Part shown: positions 10,796 through 21,600 of the stretch, in pieces
Layout of the letters: each line of letters starts with the position of its first letter
How positions within the stretch are numbered: position 1 is the stretch's first letter
Source: Camellia lanceoleosa
Lineage: Eukaryota > Streptophyta > Magnoliopsida > Ericales > Theaceae
Reading direction: 5' to 3'
Assembly (NCBI GenBank): GCA_025200525.1
Contig: CM045762.1
Location: 75,389,217-75,453,216, forward strand
DNA: 64,000 nucleotides
Notes under the pieces: model-generated
Databases searched by the model: none
What the model saw: the letters and a program-made list of their open reading frames with translations, nothing else
What the model was told of the DNA's origin: nothing
Program-made: the position numbers and the translations under genes

Positions 10796-11184
10796 CACTG
10801 TATTATATGAAATTAAGGTTTTAGAGGTGAAAATTTAGGAACTAAATCATTTTTTAAAGGAATATTCTTATCACCAAAAATGTTACTATTTTATTTTTAA
10901 TGATAAAATTAGATATTTAGTGATGAATTACTAATTTTTGAGATAAAAAATTGTCTTAAAAAATAAGTCCTTTTTGGACCAAGTTATTATGTCCCTAAAA
11001 GTGTATTTAATAGCAATATTTTAAAAATTTTGTTCCTAAAAACTTATTTTTTAACTTTTCAGGACGACCTTTTGACGACTGTACTTGTGACAACTGAAAT
11101 CAATCTCTAAATATTTTTTGCAACAAAATTTATACTTTTAGAGGAAAAAATTTAATTTCTAAAACTCTTATATATTGTATAGTG
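10796..11184. mobile_element. possible small CACTA-like MITE
   Basis: The left end reads CACTGTATTATAT and the right end is the reverse complement of CACTATACAATATAT. Internal motifs of the type TTTAGTGATGAA resemble CACTA subterminal repeats. The flanking three bases do not match, so this is a weak call. Confidence 0.3.
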
Positions 11185-11308
11185 TTTCATTAAAAATTTA
11201 ATAATTTGAATCGTTTCTCTTGTGTGTAAATTTTATTCCCAATATATTTGTTTGAAATTTTCTTCTCTTAGTTTGGCTCTTTTGTCTTGTTTTTGTGTTA
11301 ATTTTTAT

Positions 11309-11644
11309 GGTAAATTACAAATACACCCCCTGAGGTTTGTTTAAAATACGAATTGTTCCCTGTGATTTGAAAATACCTCATTGTCAGAATTTTTTATTTA
11401 ACAGAATTAATTGAAAAAATGAAATTTCTAACTATTCACCTATACAATAATAAAATTATTTGAATTATTAATTAAAATAAAATTTTAACATTATTAAAAA
11501 CTGTTAATTAACTTGATGATTTATTAATAAAATAAACTATTTGTTATGAAATTAGAAACCCTATGGAGCATAATGAAATTTCTGGAACTACATGAGATAA
11601 TTTATAATTTAAGTAAACTTAAAGGGGTGTGTTTGTAATTTATC
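11309..11644. mobile_element. MITE with 11-bp TSD (Mutator-type likely)
   Basis: A 336-bp non-coding element with imperfect terminal inverted repeats (GGTAAATTACAAATACACCC at the left; the right end is the complement of GATAAATTACAAACACACCC). Perfect 11-bp direct repeats, TTAATTTTTAT, flank it at 11298-11308 and 11645-11655. A 9-11 bp duplication fits the Mutator superfamily. Confidence 0.82.
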
Positions 11645-11655
11645 TTAATTTTTAT

Positions 11656-12106
11656 CTTCATTATAATTGTAATTGATGGATTGACTCACAAAGTTTAAAG
11701 TATACACAAATGGCTAATTGAATTAGCTTAATTAATTTTTCAATTAGTTCTTGCAACCTAATAAATCTCAATTAAAATAGTGAATTTTAATATTTAAATA
11801 AAAAAACCCAATTAGAAAAAATCTGTCTTGATCAATTTTAGAGAGTGGATCAACAAAATCCAACTCGCCTACAAGTCCATGGAAATCCCACGAACTGACT
11901 TTTTTTTTGGCTTTTTGGTTTCTTTGGTCTTTTTTGCCGGTCTTTCCCATTGGCAAAAGCTCTCTAATACAAGTCAAACGTCACTAATTGATGGAAAAGT
12001 CCGAAGCCAGACACATTCATTCAAAAAAAAAAAAAAAATTTGTGTGGGTGTTTATGTGATGAAAATTTCTGTAATATATGATTTATATGTAGAATAAATT
12101 TAAATT
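11656..12106. other. AT-rich intergenic sequence
   Basis: No gene seen. It contains a poly-A run near 12028-12043. Its last bases, ATAAT, are the left target duplication of element B. Confidence 0.6.
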
Positions 12107-12111
12107 ATAAT

Positions 12112-12928
12112 TGTACGAGCACGAAATATTGTCCTTGTATAATTCTATTGATCAAGATTGCGTTCCTCCGTACGACGTCGCTTTACTCCCTTAAAACACA
12201 AACGTGAGCTAGCCGGCGGGTGTGTGCTGAATACTCCTCCGATGCCTAAGTCAGCAAAATAAACAAATAGACAAAAGCTCTGTGTATTCGGAAATCAAAG
12301 TTGTGTTACCTTTCCATAGGTGATGTTATAAGCTTTTATAGGTTCCGTGTGGCACAATCCTAGTAGGACTCTTACTCCTCAATGTAGAGTCCTTCTAGGA
12401 GTCACATTCCTGAAAGATAATGCTTATCCTTTAATACCCCCCTCACTGCTTAAACCAAGTGAGATAGTTCTACCACGGCTGGATGTCAATACGACCGAGA
12501 TAACAAGGCTATGCTAAAGCCGCAGACTGGACCGAGCTCCTACTAGCTCGGTTCTTCCTTTCACTGCGCGTACCTTGGTTTGACATATTCTAACTGGGTT
12601 GCCTGAGACCATGCTAACCACGCCAAGCTAGGGCCGAACTAACCCATAGCATGGTTCTGAGAAAAGCTCAACATTCTAGCTCAAGATAGTTTGACTGAAC
12701 TAACTGTTACCGTGCCGACTATGGTGACCGAACTAACCACCAAGCTCTTTTGGACCGGGCGAACTGCAGAGCTCTGTTTAGACCGAGCTAACACTTGCTA
12801 GGTCCGTTCCTCACTTGGACCGAGCTAACACTTGGACTGTGGCCCACTTTACTAAGCCCTTTTCACCATGGCCCATAGAACGGCCCATTATCCAGCTCGA
12901 CCCAAATTACATATAAGTTACCCTCTCA
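12112..12928 (-). repeat. 3' LTR of element B (left copy)
   Basis: 817 bp, plus-strand ends TGTACGAGC and CCCTCTCA. It aligns along its length with 23086-23924. It is rich in the word ACCGAGCTA or ACCGAACTA. Confidence 0.92.
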
Positions 12929-12942
12929 ATTGCCCCTTAATT
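12929..12942 (-). promoter_or_regulatory. polypurine tract of element B
   Basis: On the minus strand this reads AATTAAGGGGCAAT directly before the LTR start TGAGAGGG. The end GGGGCAAT-TG is shared with element D. Confidence 0.65.
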
Positions 12943-13139
12943 CCATCTGCGCAGCATGATAGAGATTACCTGTTATCAGCCGAGCTAAAGGTTTTAACTT
13001 TTCTACCGAGTTAAAAAACCTTAGCCTTCCAGCCGAGCTAGAAACTTTAGTAAGCCAGACTAAATTCACACCGGGCTCTATCTGTCCGGTCAAAACGTCT
13101 CTTCAATCGCTGCAACTGAATCGATTTCTATTCCATGGA

Positions 13140-14074
13140 CACGTGGCAAACTCTCATTGGCCACGCATAGCTGTCACGCCGTTCTTCGTACTTCGCAACT
13201 TTTGAACAGTCCCGTCATTTCTTTCTCTCCTTCCACAAAAGCACTACCCTTTGTTTTTTGAATCATTCACACCATTATTCATCTTCTTCTCTCTGAGTCT
13301 TTATTTCTCCCAAACACAGTGCTTGCATAAACTTGTGTTCTTGCTGAGATTGCTTCCATCCTTAGTCCCTTCACCTCGAACTGGTATGTAACTCACAACT
13401 GTTTCCTTTCCGTTGATTTCGTTCTTGTTTTGTAGAACACAACATGTATATTTGTATGTTTTTCAAAGCACATTCCATTTTTGCATCCCTTTTTCTGAAA
13501 AACTTACGTAATAGAACCATTGCACCTAAGAACAACCTGTAGAACGATGTATTTGATCCAAAATCATACTCCAACCGGACTAGGAAACAGTTTGTATTAG
13601 TTGCGAATCTAGCCGCACGAAACAACCGAACTAAAACTTTACACCATTCTTGTAATTTCAACAAGTCTTAGTACGGTCTGCTTTAACATAGCCGAGCTAG
13701 GGAACCGAACTAGGTTTGCGCAATAGCGCGCTTCAAAGCCTCAACCACGACCGAGCTATAGCTTGGGGCTAAACCAGCCCTCTTAGTCCAGACCGAACTA
13801 AGAGCGCTGCCCCGAGAGGCTCAATCGGGCTAACAAACACCTTGCTCAAAACCGAGCTAAGACCCGTAGAATCTCACATAGCCGAGCTAGGACTTCATTT
13901 ATCTTGCCTTTATTTCTTTTAGCATGCTCCAACGATCTGTGCTTAATACCTTTGTTTTTCACTTTGAAGACTTAGGTTGCCTAGGCACTCTTTTGAGCGC
14001 TCAACCGAGTTACTCAGCATCATTTTTCGACCGAGCTAATACTCAGTTTAATTTATTCATAACTTAAACCACAA
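13140..14074 (+). promoter_or_regulatory. upstream region and leader of the antisense gene of element B
   Basis: The plus strand has a G-box (CACGTG, 13140-13145), then a CT-rich stretch (13260-13320) like a 5' untranslated region, then a splice donor CTG-GTATGT with the GT at 13384-13385. A good acceptor (TTTATTTCTTTTAG) lies at 13921. This suggests a leader intron of about 540 nt before the start codon at 14075. No clear TATA box is seen. The region is dense in CCGAGCTA words. Confidence 0.4.
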
Positions 14075-16087
14075 ATGGGAAAGTATAGATTTTTAGTAAA
14101 CTCACCAGGGGCCATAGCTGAATTTCGTAAGGACTACCAAATTCCAGATGATGTCCACCTCTCACTGGCCGAACTAGAAACCGTTCCCTGGGGAAAACAA
14201 GGTTTTGTCCCTTTTAACGTTATTTCCATCGTAGAGTGCGGTCTGCGATTCCCTGTGCAGCCCCTTCTATGTGAATTTCTTAGGCAAACCAGGCTTTGCC
14301 CCACCCAACTTTCCACCAATTCTTATCGTATAATAAATGGCATAGCCGAGCTAAACCGCCGGGCTGGCCTTAACCTCGGCCTGGCCGAGCTTTTTCACCA
14401 ATACTCCATAGGATTAGCTGAAGATGGCTGGGTTTACTACTTACGAATAAGGCGTGAAAAAATAATAAAGGATACTCCGGATAAAGACGTGAACGACGAT
14501 GATTTCTTCTGGGTATCTGGGAATTTTGAGGACCAACAAGCCTAGATCCCTGGCCACAAAATAAATTGGAACAAGGGTGTAGCCGGTAGGATTACCTCAG
14601 CTTAATTCCATGCTTTTCTTTTACTTCAATTTTATGATCTTGAACCGTACTGACTGTTGTCTTCCTTTTTGCAGATTTGAACTTTCTAAAGTCCCAATAC
14701 AGCTACCCCAACTTGAATGTTCTTCGCGCTGCGCTGTGATATCCAAACCGGAGTTGGACCGAGCTATTGAACTTCGAGCCGACCTATCGGTATAGCGGCA
14801 AACGAAAGACCAAGGTAACTGACTTCTTGTTGGAAGCCTCTCCTGAACCAGACCCATCCTTGCCCCAAATCAAGCTCACCCCACTAACTGCCGAACAAGA
14901 AATGGCCAAGAAGAGAGCCGTGTGAGCCCTTCTAACCGAAACAAACTAGACCAAGGTACCACCAACCGGTCAAACTCAAGAAACCGTGGTAGCTCTGCCA
15001 ACCCACCGGCCTTCATCATCCCGCCCAAACAAGTGTGCTCGAACTTCCACAACCGAGCAACACCTTGTTGACGAAGACGAAACCGTGGTTCCACAAACCA
15101 CTCCGCCAAGCCCCCCACCGAGCCCACAACCGGAGCGTTCGGACCGGGCTAGCTCTTCCAAGTGGGCTCCAAAGATCACTTTCCAGAACCGAGCCATCAA
15201 GGACACTGATTCAGTGGTCGCTGAAAAAGACCACTTAATGGTATTCAATCTTGCCAAAGGCGTATGCCTTCCAGCCGACATGTCACACCACGACCACCTA
15301 ACCAAGCTAAAAGCAATTCGATCTTCCACAAAGTCCATGGTGCTGGTAGGTTGCCCCTTTGCTCATCTTTCTAACGTTCTGCTCGGTTTCAATTTAAAAG
15401 TTTCTTACCATCCTCTTGCAGGCCATAGAGAAAAACCACATCGCTCACAAGCGAGTGTTAGAACTGCGGAAAGCCACAAGGTAGGCCATGGCAGAGGCTG
15501 ATGCCAAAACAACTGAGCTACAGGAGTCAAGGAAGCAGATTGCCGAGCTACAGACCGAGATGGCTCGCCTGACTGGGCTTGTCAGCTCGGCTGAGGTAGA
15601 GAAGAAAAAGGCCGCGGCCGTGGTAAAAGACAAGTATATGCGCGAGCTTGCAAAGCTTGAAGGGAAGAAGAATGCCGAGATAAAGGAGTGGGAAAAGAAC
15701 GCCGATGATGCGGAGGAATGCAGTTTCAAAGAAGGTGAGGCCTTGTACATTAAGCAGTGTGAGGCAGCAAAAGACTTATTCTTTAAATGCGGATGGAGGA
15801 CGGCCGTGGCACGGCTCAGTCATGGGTCAGAGACCGAGGTCTTCAACCCTCCTCCGTATTTTATCCTGAGTTCGATGACGGAGTACGCTGCTACCATTTA
15901 GCAACAATTTATTCAGGCTGAGGATGACGAAGAAGAGACCGAGCCAAACAATACCCCGGTTGTTAATGAACCTGCTGTTTAATCAGCTCAATTGGAGCCA
16001 CCGGTTGAAGATCTAACGACCGAACTACCAGATGAGACCGGGCTCCGAGTTGAACTTGACGCTGAAATAGATGACCTTTTTGCTTGA
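14075..16087 (+). pseudogene. antisense gene of element B: Transposase_28-type domain plus coiled coil
   Basis: Plus-strand gene, antisense to pol, between pol and the 3' LTR. It starts ATGGGAAAG at 14075. Residues about 45-135 (RFPVQPLLCEFLRQ, then GWVYYLRIRR) match the plant 'putative gypsy type transposon' domain PF04195. The middle is Pro/Ser rich. The part from 15488 is a charged coiled coil (ELQESRKQIAELQTEMARL). Likely exons are 14075-14576, 14675-15345 and 15422-16087. The 76-nt intron between the last two joins in frame. In-frame stops (for example near 14545, 14737, 15482 and 15901) show decay. The role is unknown; such ORFs are a trait of Tat elements. Confidence is high for the domain, moderate for the exon ends. 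Confidence 0.75.
15346..15421 (+). other. probable intron in the antisense gene of element B
   Basis: 76 nt with a GTAGGT donor after GGTGCTG, a T-rich stretch and a CTCTTGCAG acceptor. Removal fuses two open segments in phase 0, so the frame before 15345 runs into the coiled-coil frame whose ATG is at 15488, apart from one TAG at 15482. Confidence 0.65.
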
Positions 16088-16360
16088 TTTCTGTATTTTC
16101 TTCTTTCTGCTTTTGGACAATTGTAACCGGGCTGAAGTAACATCCTTGTGTACTTTTGAACTTTGAAAGAATGCCTCTTTTGTTTCAACTCTTATTTCGG
16201 TTGACCTTTATGCTGTTATTTTATTTCCTAACTGTAGTCTTGGATGAGGTAAAACATTCTCTTGCTGAGATACTTTATCCCGGTCTTAACATTGCATTTT
16301 AACTGGCCATACCTGCCAACCTCTTTAGTCTTGACCCTTACTCAGCTAAAGAACAATAAT

Positions 16361-16500
16361 TGTTGGTTTTCCCAGCCAACCACTCTTCAGCCTTGGTCTC
16401 TATCTCGGTTGAAGAGTACTAAGTGTTGGTTTTTCCAGCCAACCACTCTTCAGCCTTGATCTTTATCCCGGTTGAAGAGTACTAAGTGTTGATTTTTCTA
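16361..16500. repeat. 63-bp tandem repeat, about 2.3 copies
   Basis: Copies begin at 16361, 16424 and 16487 with TGTTGGTTTTTCCAGCCAAC-type sequence. The motif is itself a small palindrome (GTTGG...CCAAC). It lies between the antisense gene and pol. Confidence 0.8.
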
Positions 16501-16540
16501 GCCAACCCCTAGATTGGTTTTAACCTGCCAAACTAGAGTA

Positions 16541-16985
16541 AAGTGTTTCGTTATTCTGATCAAACGTCCTGCAGCCTGGATCCTTATCCTGGGCTTAGGA
16601 GGGGTGTTGGTTTTTTCAGCTAACCTCTAAGTTGGTTTTTCCTGCCAACCTATAGTAAAGTGTTTGGTTTTTCCGGCCAAACATCCTGCAGCCTGGATCC
16701 TTATCCTGGGCTTAGGAGGGGTGTTGGTTTTTCCAACCAACCTCTAAGTTGGTTTCTCTTGCCAACCTAGAGTAAAGTGTTTGGTTATTCCGACCAAACG
16801 TCCTGCAGCCTGGATCCTTATCTTGGGCTTAGGAGAGGTGTTGGTTTTTCCAGCCAACCTCTAAGTTGGTTTCTCCTGCCAACCTAGAGTAAAATGTTTG
16901 GTTATTCCGACCAAACGTCCTGCAGCCTGGATCCTTATCCTGGGCTTAGGAAAGGACAAAGTTGGTTATTCCGGCCAACTCTGTT
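16541..16985. repeat. 117-bp tandem repeat, about 3.8 copies
   Basis: Copies start at 16541, 16658, 16775 and 16892, an exact 117-bp period. Each has GTCCTGCAGCCTGGATCC and two small hairpins (TTGGTTATTCCGACCAA and GTTGGTTTTTCCAGCCAAC). Tandem repeats at this place are common in Tat/Ogre elements. Confidence 0.9.
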
Positions 16986-17094
16986 TTTGTTGCCCCCGGC
17001 TTATTAAAACAACTTTTACAAAATAAAACAATTATGTTGAAAAGAAAACTACTTGTTTTATTGGAAAAAGAAAAAATTACAAGTACTTGAAAAG

Positions 17095-18450
17095 TTAAAA
17101 ATAAAAGAGTTTGAGATTGGCAGTGTTCCATGGTCTGGGAATGGCTTTGCTGTCTTTATCTTCCAAGTGGTATGTCCCTTTTCCTGCTAATCCAACCACC
17201 TTGTAAGGTCCTTCCCAATTAGGCCCTAACTTGCTATCTCCGGGTACCAAGGTGTTTCCCATTACTTTGCGCAGTACCCAATCTCCGATTTTGAATTGTC
17301 TTGGATGTACTGTTTTGTTATACTTTCTAGACAACTCTTGCTGGTACGAGGCAATGTGAACCAGTGCTCTTTCTCTTATTTTTTTCGCAAGATCGAGCTC
17401 CAATGCTATGGCTTCTCCGTTTAAGTCTAGGTCAAAATTTTCACTTCTAATTGTGGGGAGGCCAACTTCCAGTGGGATTACTGCTTCCATGCCAAAGGCC
17501 AAGGAAAAGGGTGTTTCGCTAGTAGACTGTCGAGGTGTGGTACGGTATGCCCATAAAATGTGGGGAAGCTCCTCAACCCACTTGCCCTTTGCTTTCTCTA
17601 ATCTTTTCTTCAATCCATCCAAGACCACTTTGTTTGGTACTTCTGCTTGGCCATTTGCTTGGGGGTATGCCGGTGTAGAATTGTAAAATTCTATCTTGTA
17701 CTCTTCACAAAAGCCTCGAAAGATTCTGCCATCGAACTGAGTGCCGTTGTCCGATATTAGAGCTTTTGGTATGCCGAACCGAGTGATGATATTCTGCTAG
17801 ACGAACTTTTTCACATCCTTCTCTTTGATTCATGCCAATGCTTCTGCCTCCACCCACTTTGTGAAGTAGTCTGTTGCTGCAAGAAAGAACTTTCTGTTGC
17901 CGGGTGCCGTTGGAAGTGGTCCTACTATGTCCAAGCCCCACATTGCAAAGGGCCATGGGCTTGTCAATGGTAGGAGTTCTCTGGCTGGCTGATGTATTTG
18001 GTGTGCGAACTTCTGACATTTCTCGCACTTCTTGACATACTTCTCTAAATCTGCTTGCATGTAAGGCCACCAATATCCTTGTGAAATGGCCCTGTATGCT
18101 AAAGATCTTCCTCCTTGGTGGCTTCCGCATATGCCTTCGTGTATTTCGAACAAGAATGCTTCAATTTTGCTGGGGTGGACACACTTTAGGTAAGGTCCTG
18201 TGAATGACTTTTTGTACAAGGCCATTGATGGGGAGAGCCAAAATCGCTGTGACATTGCTCTTATTTTGTTGGCCTCTTTCTTTTCTTCCGGTAAAACGCC
18301 GTCTTTTAGAAACAGTATAATGGGATCCATCCACGAAGGGCCTAGTTCGGCACAACATACCTCTTCTACTTCGGGTTCTTCAATGCTTGGTTTTGGTAAG
18401 TAGTCAATCAGCAATGGATGAGGGATAGAGGTATCTGCCATTGAAACAAA
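17095..18450 (-). pseudogene. integrase of element B
   Basis: C-terminal part of the pol polyprotein on the minus strand; inserts the cDNA into the genome. The zinc-binding H2C2 region is visible (HEGICGSHQ, then CEKCQKF) at about 18020-18155. The catalytic D, D, E are in LDIVGPL (about 17925), ISDNGTQFDG (about 17750) and NGQAEVPNK (about 17650). The C-terminal domain continues to the stop at 17095 with GPYKVVGLAGKGTYHLED. It is broken by a TGA near 17830 and a TAG near 17800, both in frame, and is otherwise intact in length. No chromodomain is seen, which fits a non-chromovirus lineage. Confidence 0.9.
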
Positions 18451-18985
18451 GCCTGCTAGTTCGTCCGCTCTACTGTTTTCTTCCCTACCGATTTGCTCTA
18501 TCCGTACTACTTCAAATTTCTTGATCTCTGTTCTGACTAACTCTTGGTATTTAGCCATTCTGTCGTCCTTTGCCTCGTAGTTTCCTAAAATTTGGTTTAC
18601 CACCAGTTGTGAGTCACTGTAAACCATCAGCTCGGTTGCCTTCATGTAGAGTGCTGATTTCAGTCCTGCTAAAAGGGCTTCATACTCCGCCTCGTTGTTT
18701 GATGCTGGAAAGCCAAGGTCGACTGCTTACTCAACTATCAGGCCATCTGGTGAGATAAGGACTATGCCTAGTCCTGCACCGTACCTGTTGGACGCTCCAT
18801 CCACGAAGAGCTTTCACATCTCGCCAACGAACAATTTCCAACAAGTAGAGGGATCAGATGATGCCTTGGGGTCAAAAGTAATGTTGGTGTTTTCTTCAAT
18901 ATCCATGCTTTCTGTTTGTCCCTTGCTATCTGATTGTACCAAGTCTTTATTTGCTGGTGAGTCTTGACTTGGTGTAGCATGGTTT
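18451..18985 (-). pseudogene. second (archaeal-type) RNase H domain of element B
   Basis: Between the first RNase H and integrase. Acidic residues of an RNase H fold are seen in order: FVDGASN (D), [13 protein letters not shown] (E), [12 protein letters not shown] (D) and ADELAG (D). An extra RNase H of RVT_3 type just before integrase is diagnostic of the plant Tat lineage. It is in the same frame as integrase, and a TAA interrupts it near 18727. A frameshift relative to the first RNase H lies between about 18990 and 19107. Confidence 0.85.
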
Positions 18986-19106
18986 GCTTCTTCCTCCCTT
19001 ACTTTACTTTAGTCTGCCTTAGGATCTGACTGGGTATCCAGCACCAGGGGTTGCGCTATTCTGGTGTCAACTTCCAACCCTAGTTCGGTTGTATCAGTCA
19101 GGTCGA

Positions 19107-19646
19107 CTAGGCAGATATTATGACTTCCTGGGGTGATTCTGCGACAAAGTCTGCCAAGGTTTGGGCTTTTACCGCAGTTCTGGGTTGGAACTTGATGTCA
19201 AACTGTCCCAACTCTACTGCCCACTTTAGGATCTGCCCAGAAAAGTTTGCCCTCTCAAACAAAGATTTTAATGGAAAGGCTATGAGGACGACTATTGTGT
19301 GGGCGTGAAAGTAATGCGACAACTTTCTTGAGGCCATCATTAAGGCTAGGGCCAGTTTTTCCAATGGTAAGTACCTTGTTTCTGCGCCTAGTAATGTCTT
19401 GCTGACATAAAAGATGGGCAGATGTTGGATTCCTTCTGCTCAGACCAACACTTCGCTAATTGTGTGTTGTGAAACTGCCAGGTACAAAAAGAGTTCTTCT
19501 CCAGGTTTTGGGGTCACAAGCAGTGGTGGAGAAAACATATATTCTTTCAAGCTTTCTAGAGCACGGTCACATTCTTCGTCCCACTCGAACTTGGCTTTTA
19601 ATGCTTGAAAAAATGGTCGACATCTGTCCGACGACCGACTTATGAA
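19107..19646 (-). pseudogene. first RNase H (RT-linked) domain of element B
   Basis: Follows RT in the same frame. It carries the conserved gypsy blocks LFLYLAVSQ, FYVSKTLLGAETRYLPLEKLALAL and KWAVELGQFDI. An in-frame TGA after EVLV (near 19440) and the RT stop at 19647 interrupt it. In Tat elements this domain is often catalytically degenerate and the second RNase H is thought to take over; here the usual Asp positions are not clear. Confidence 0.82.
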
Positions 19647-20651
19647 TCAGTTGAGTGCAACTGCCATGCCGGTGAGATGCTGTACTTCTTTCATTGAGTT
19701 GGGCCTCTCCAGATCCTGAATTGCTTTGATCTGAGAGGGGTCTGCCTCAATGCCACGGTTGGTCACCAAGAAGCCCAGAAATTTGCCAGATCCTACACCG
19801 AACGCACATTTGGACGCATTTAGGTGCATCTTGTGCTTCTTTAGGATCTGAAACATCTCACCTAGGTCCTTGAGATGGTCATTCTTATCCTTGCTCTTGA
19901 CCACCATGTCGTCGATGTAAGCCTCCATTGTTCTGCCTAACAATGGTTTAAACATCTTGGTGACCATCCGCTGGAATGTTGCCCCTGCGTTCTTTAGGCC
20001 AAAGGGCATGACCTTGTAGCAATATAGTCCTCTTGGCGTTGTAAAAGATGTGACCTCCTGGTCTGGTTCATACATAGCGATCTGATGGTAGCCTTTGCAT
20101 GCATCAAGAAAGCTAAGTCGGTTGTGCCTTGCCGTCAAGTCTACCAGTTGGTCTATCCGGGGTAGAGGAAAGCTGTCCTTTGGGCATGCCTTGTTGACTG
20201 TTTTATAGTCCATGCAGACACGCCATTTTTCATTCTTTTTTGGCACTACTGCTGTATTGGAGATCCATCTAGGGTAGTGCACCTCTCTGATAGCTCCTGC
20301 TTCTAGCAGGTTTTCTACTTCTTCCGCCACTATCTCGGCGTGGTGGAGTGCCGATCTGCGAGTGCGCTAAATGATTGGTCTGGTGGTTGGGTGGACGTTC
20401 AATTGGTGACAGATGAAGCTTGGGTTAATGCCAGGCATGTCATATGGCGTCCAGGCAAACACTTCGATGTTAGAGGTCAAGAATTCCATGACCTCTATTC
20501 TCTCAATGCTAGACATAGATGAGCCAAGCAAAAAGAACTTATCCGGGTTCTTTTCATCTATTCTTACCTGTACCAAGTCTTCCACTGCCTTCTGTTCAGC
20601 GACTTTGCCAACATCCGCGAACAATTCATTGCTCTCTAGTTCTTCCACCAT
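19647..20651 (-). pseudogene. reverse transcriptase of element B
   Basis: RVT_1 domain of a gypsy polyprotein, which copies element RNA into cDNA. The catalytic box YIDDMVVKS is at 19897-19923. Other blocks visible are [48 protein letters not shown] and [17 protein letters not shown]. Upstream is the connector that ends GINPSFICHQLNV. An in-frame stop at 20367-20369 separates the connector from the domain. The domain itself is uninterrupted from 20330 to the stop at 19647. Confidence 0.93.
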
Positions 20652-21600
20652 TTAAACAAACCCCTTGGCAGCTCGGCTGCCATTTACTGTGACGAAGCAT
20701 TGCTTGGACATAATTTGGTCTCCAAAGACCTCTTCAATTACTTCGGCTTCGTTGGGGAACCGCATTACTTGATGGTAGGATGATGCTACTGATCTCATGG
20801 CATGCAGCCATGTTCTTCCCAAGATTATGTTGTAAGTGGAAGGGACTTTCAATACCCAGAATTCCACTTGTTTTGTCACGCTTCCTGCTCTGACTGGGAG
20901 GATTATCTTGCCAACTAGCCATTCTGGCATTGAGTTGAATCCGATCAGGGGGAGATACCGCAAGTGCCAAGTCTTTGTCTTCTAGTTTCAATTGTTTGAA
21001 TGTTTCGTAGTACATTATCTCATATGAGCTCCCTTGGTCAATCAAAATCCGCTTGACGTCAAAATCCTTGACTCGGAGAGTGACGACCAGTGCATCATTG
21101 TGAGGGCAGTATATCCTTGCCAAGTCTCTATCTGAAAAAGATAAGATGTTTGTGGCTTCTGTTCTCCCATTTTTGATGGTAGGTTGGGCGCTTAGTACCT
21201 CCCTTAAGTGCTTAGCCTTCTTGATCATGCCCCTGAGCTCGCATACGCGCTCAGGTTCGAATACCCCATGGATTACATTGATCACGCCTTGAGGTGGGGC
21301 GTCGATTGGCATTTCGTTTGGGTTGTTGTGGTCCTGGGGGGCTGGCTGCGTCCCTCTTTCTATGTACTTATCCAGATGACCGGCTGTCACCAACTCCTCC
21401 AGATGTTGCCTCAATGGTGTGCAATTTTTAGTGTGGTGTCCCTTTTCCTTATGAAAGGTGCACCGGGATCTTTCGTCGTAGTCCTTTTGCGCTTCTCCCA
21501 GCTTAGCTGACCATCTGACAAAAGGTTCATTGCGTATCTCGCTTAGAATTCGATAGATCGGTTTTTTGAATACCGTGGTAATGGCAGTGCGGATTCTCAG
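20652..21600 (-). pseudogene. zinc knuckle and aspartic protease of element B
   Basis: After the nucleocapsid knuckle (CTFHKEKGHHTKNC, about 21421-21464) comes a retropepsin-like region. Its active-site block reads LIDQGSSYEIMYYETF (about 21005-21053), the Tat version of D-x-G-S-S, and a later block reads PSTYNIILGRTWLH. A frameshift lies between these blocks near 20970-21000. The protease would cut the Gag-Pol polyprotein. A stop at 20652 precedes RT. Confidence 0.8.

Noticed and set aside
14986..15238. Overlapping plus and minus frames across the Pro/Ser-rich part of the antisense gene
   Set aside because: Only the plus frame that continues through the 76-nt intron fits the gene; the others are shadows.
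17408..17686. Plus-strand frame over the integrase
   Set aside because: Antisense shadow of the integrase C-terminal region, which has clear catalytic and zinc motifs on the minus strand.
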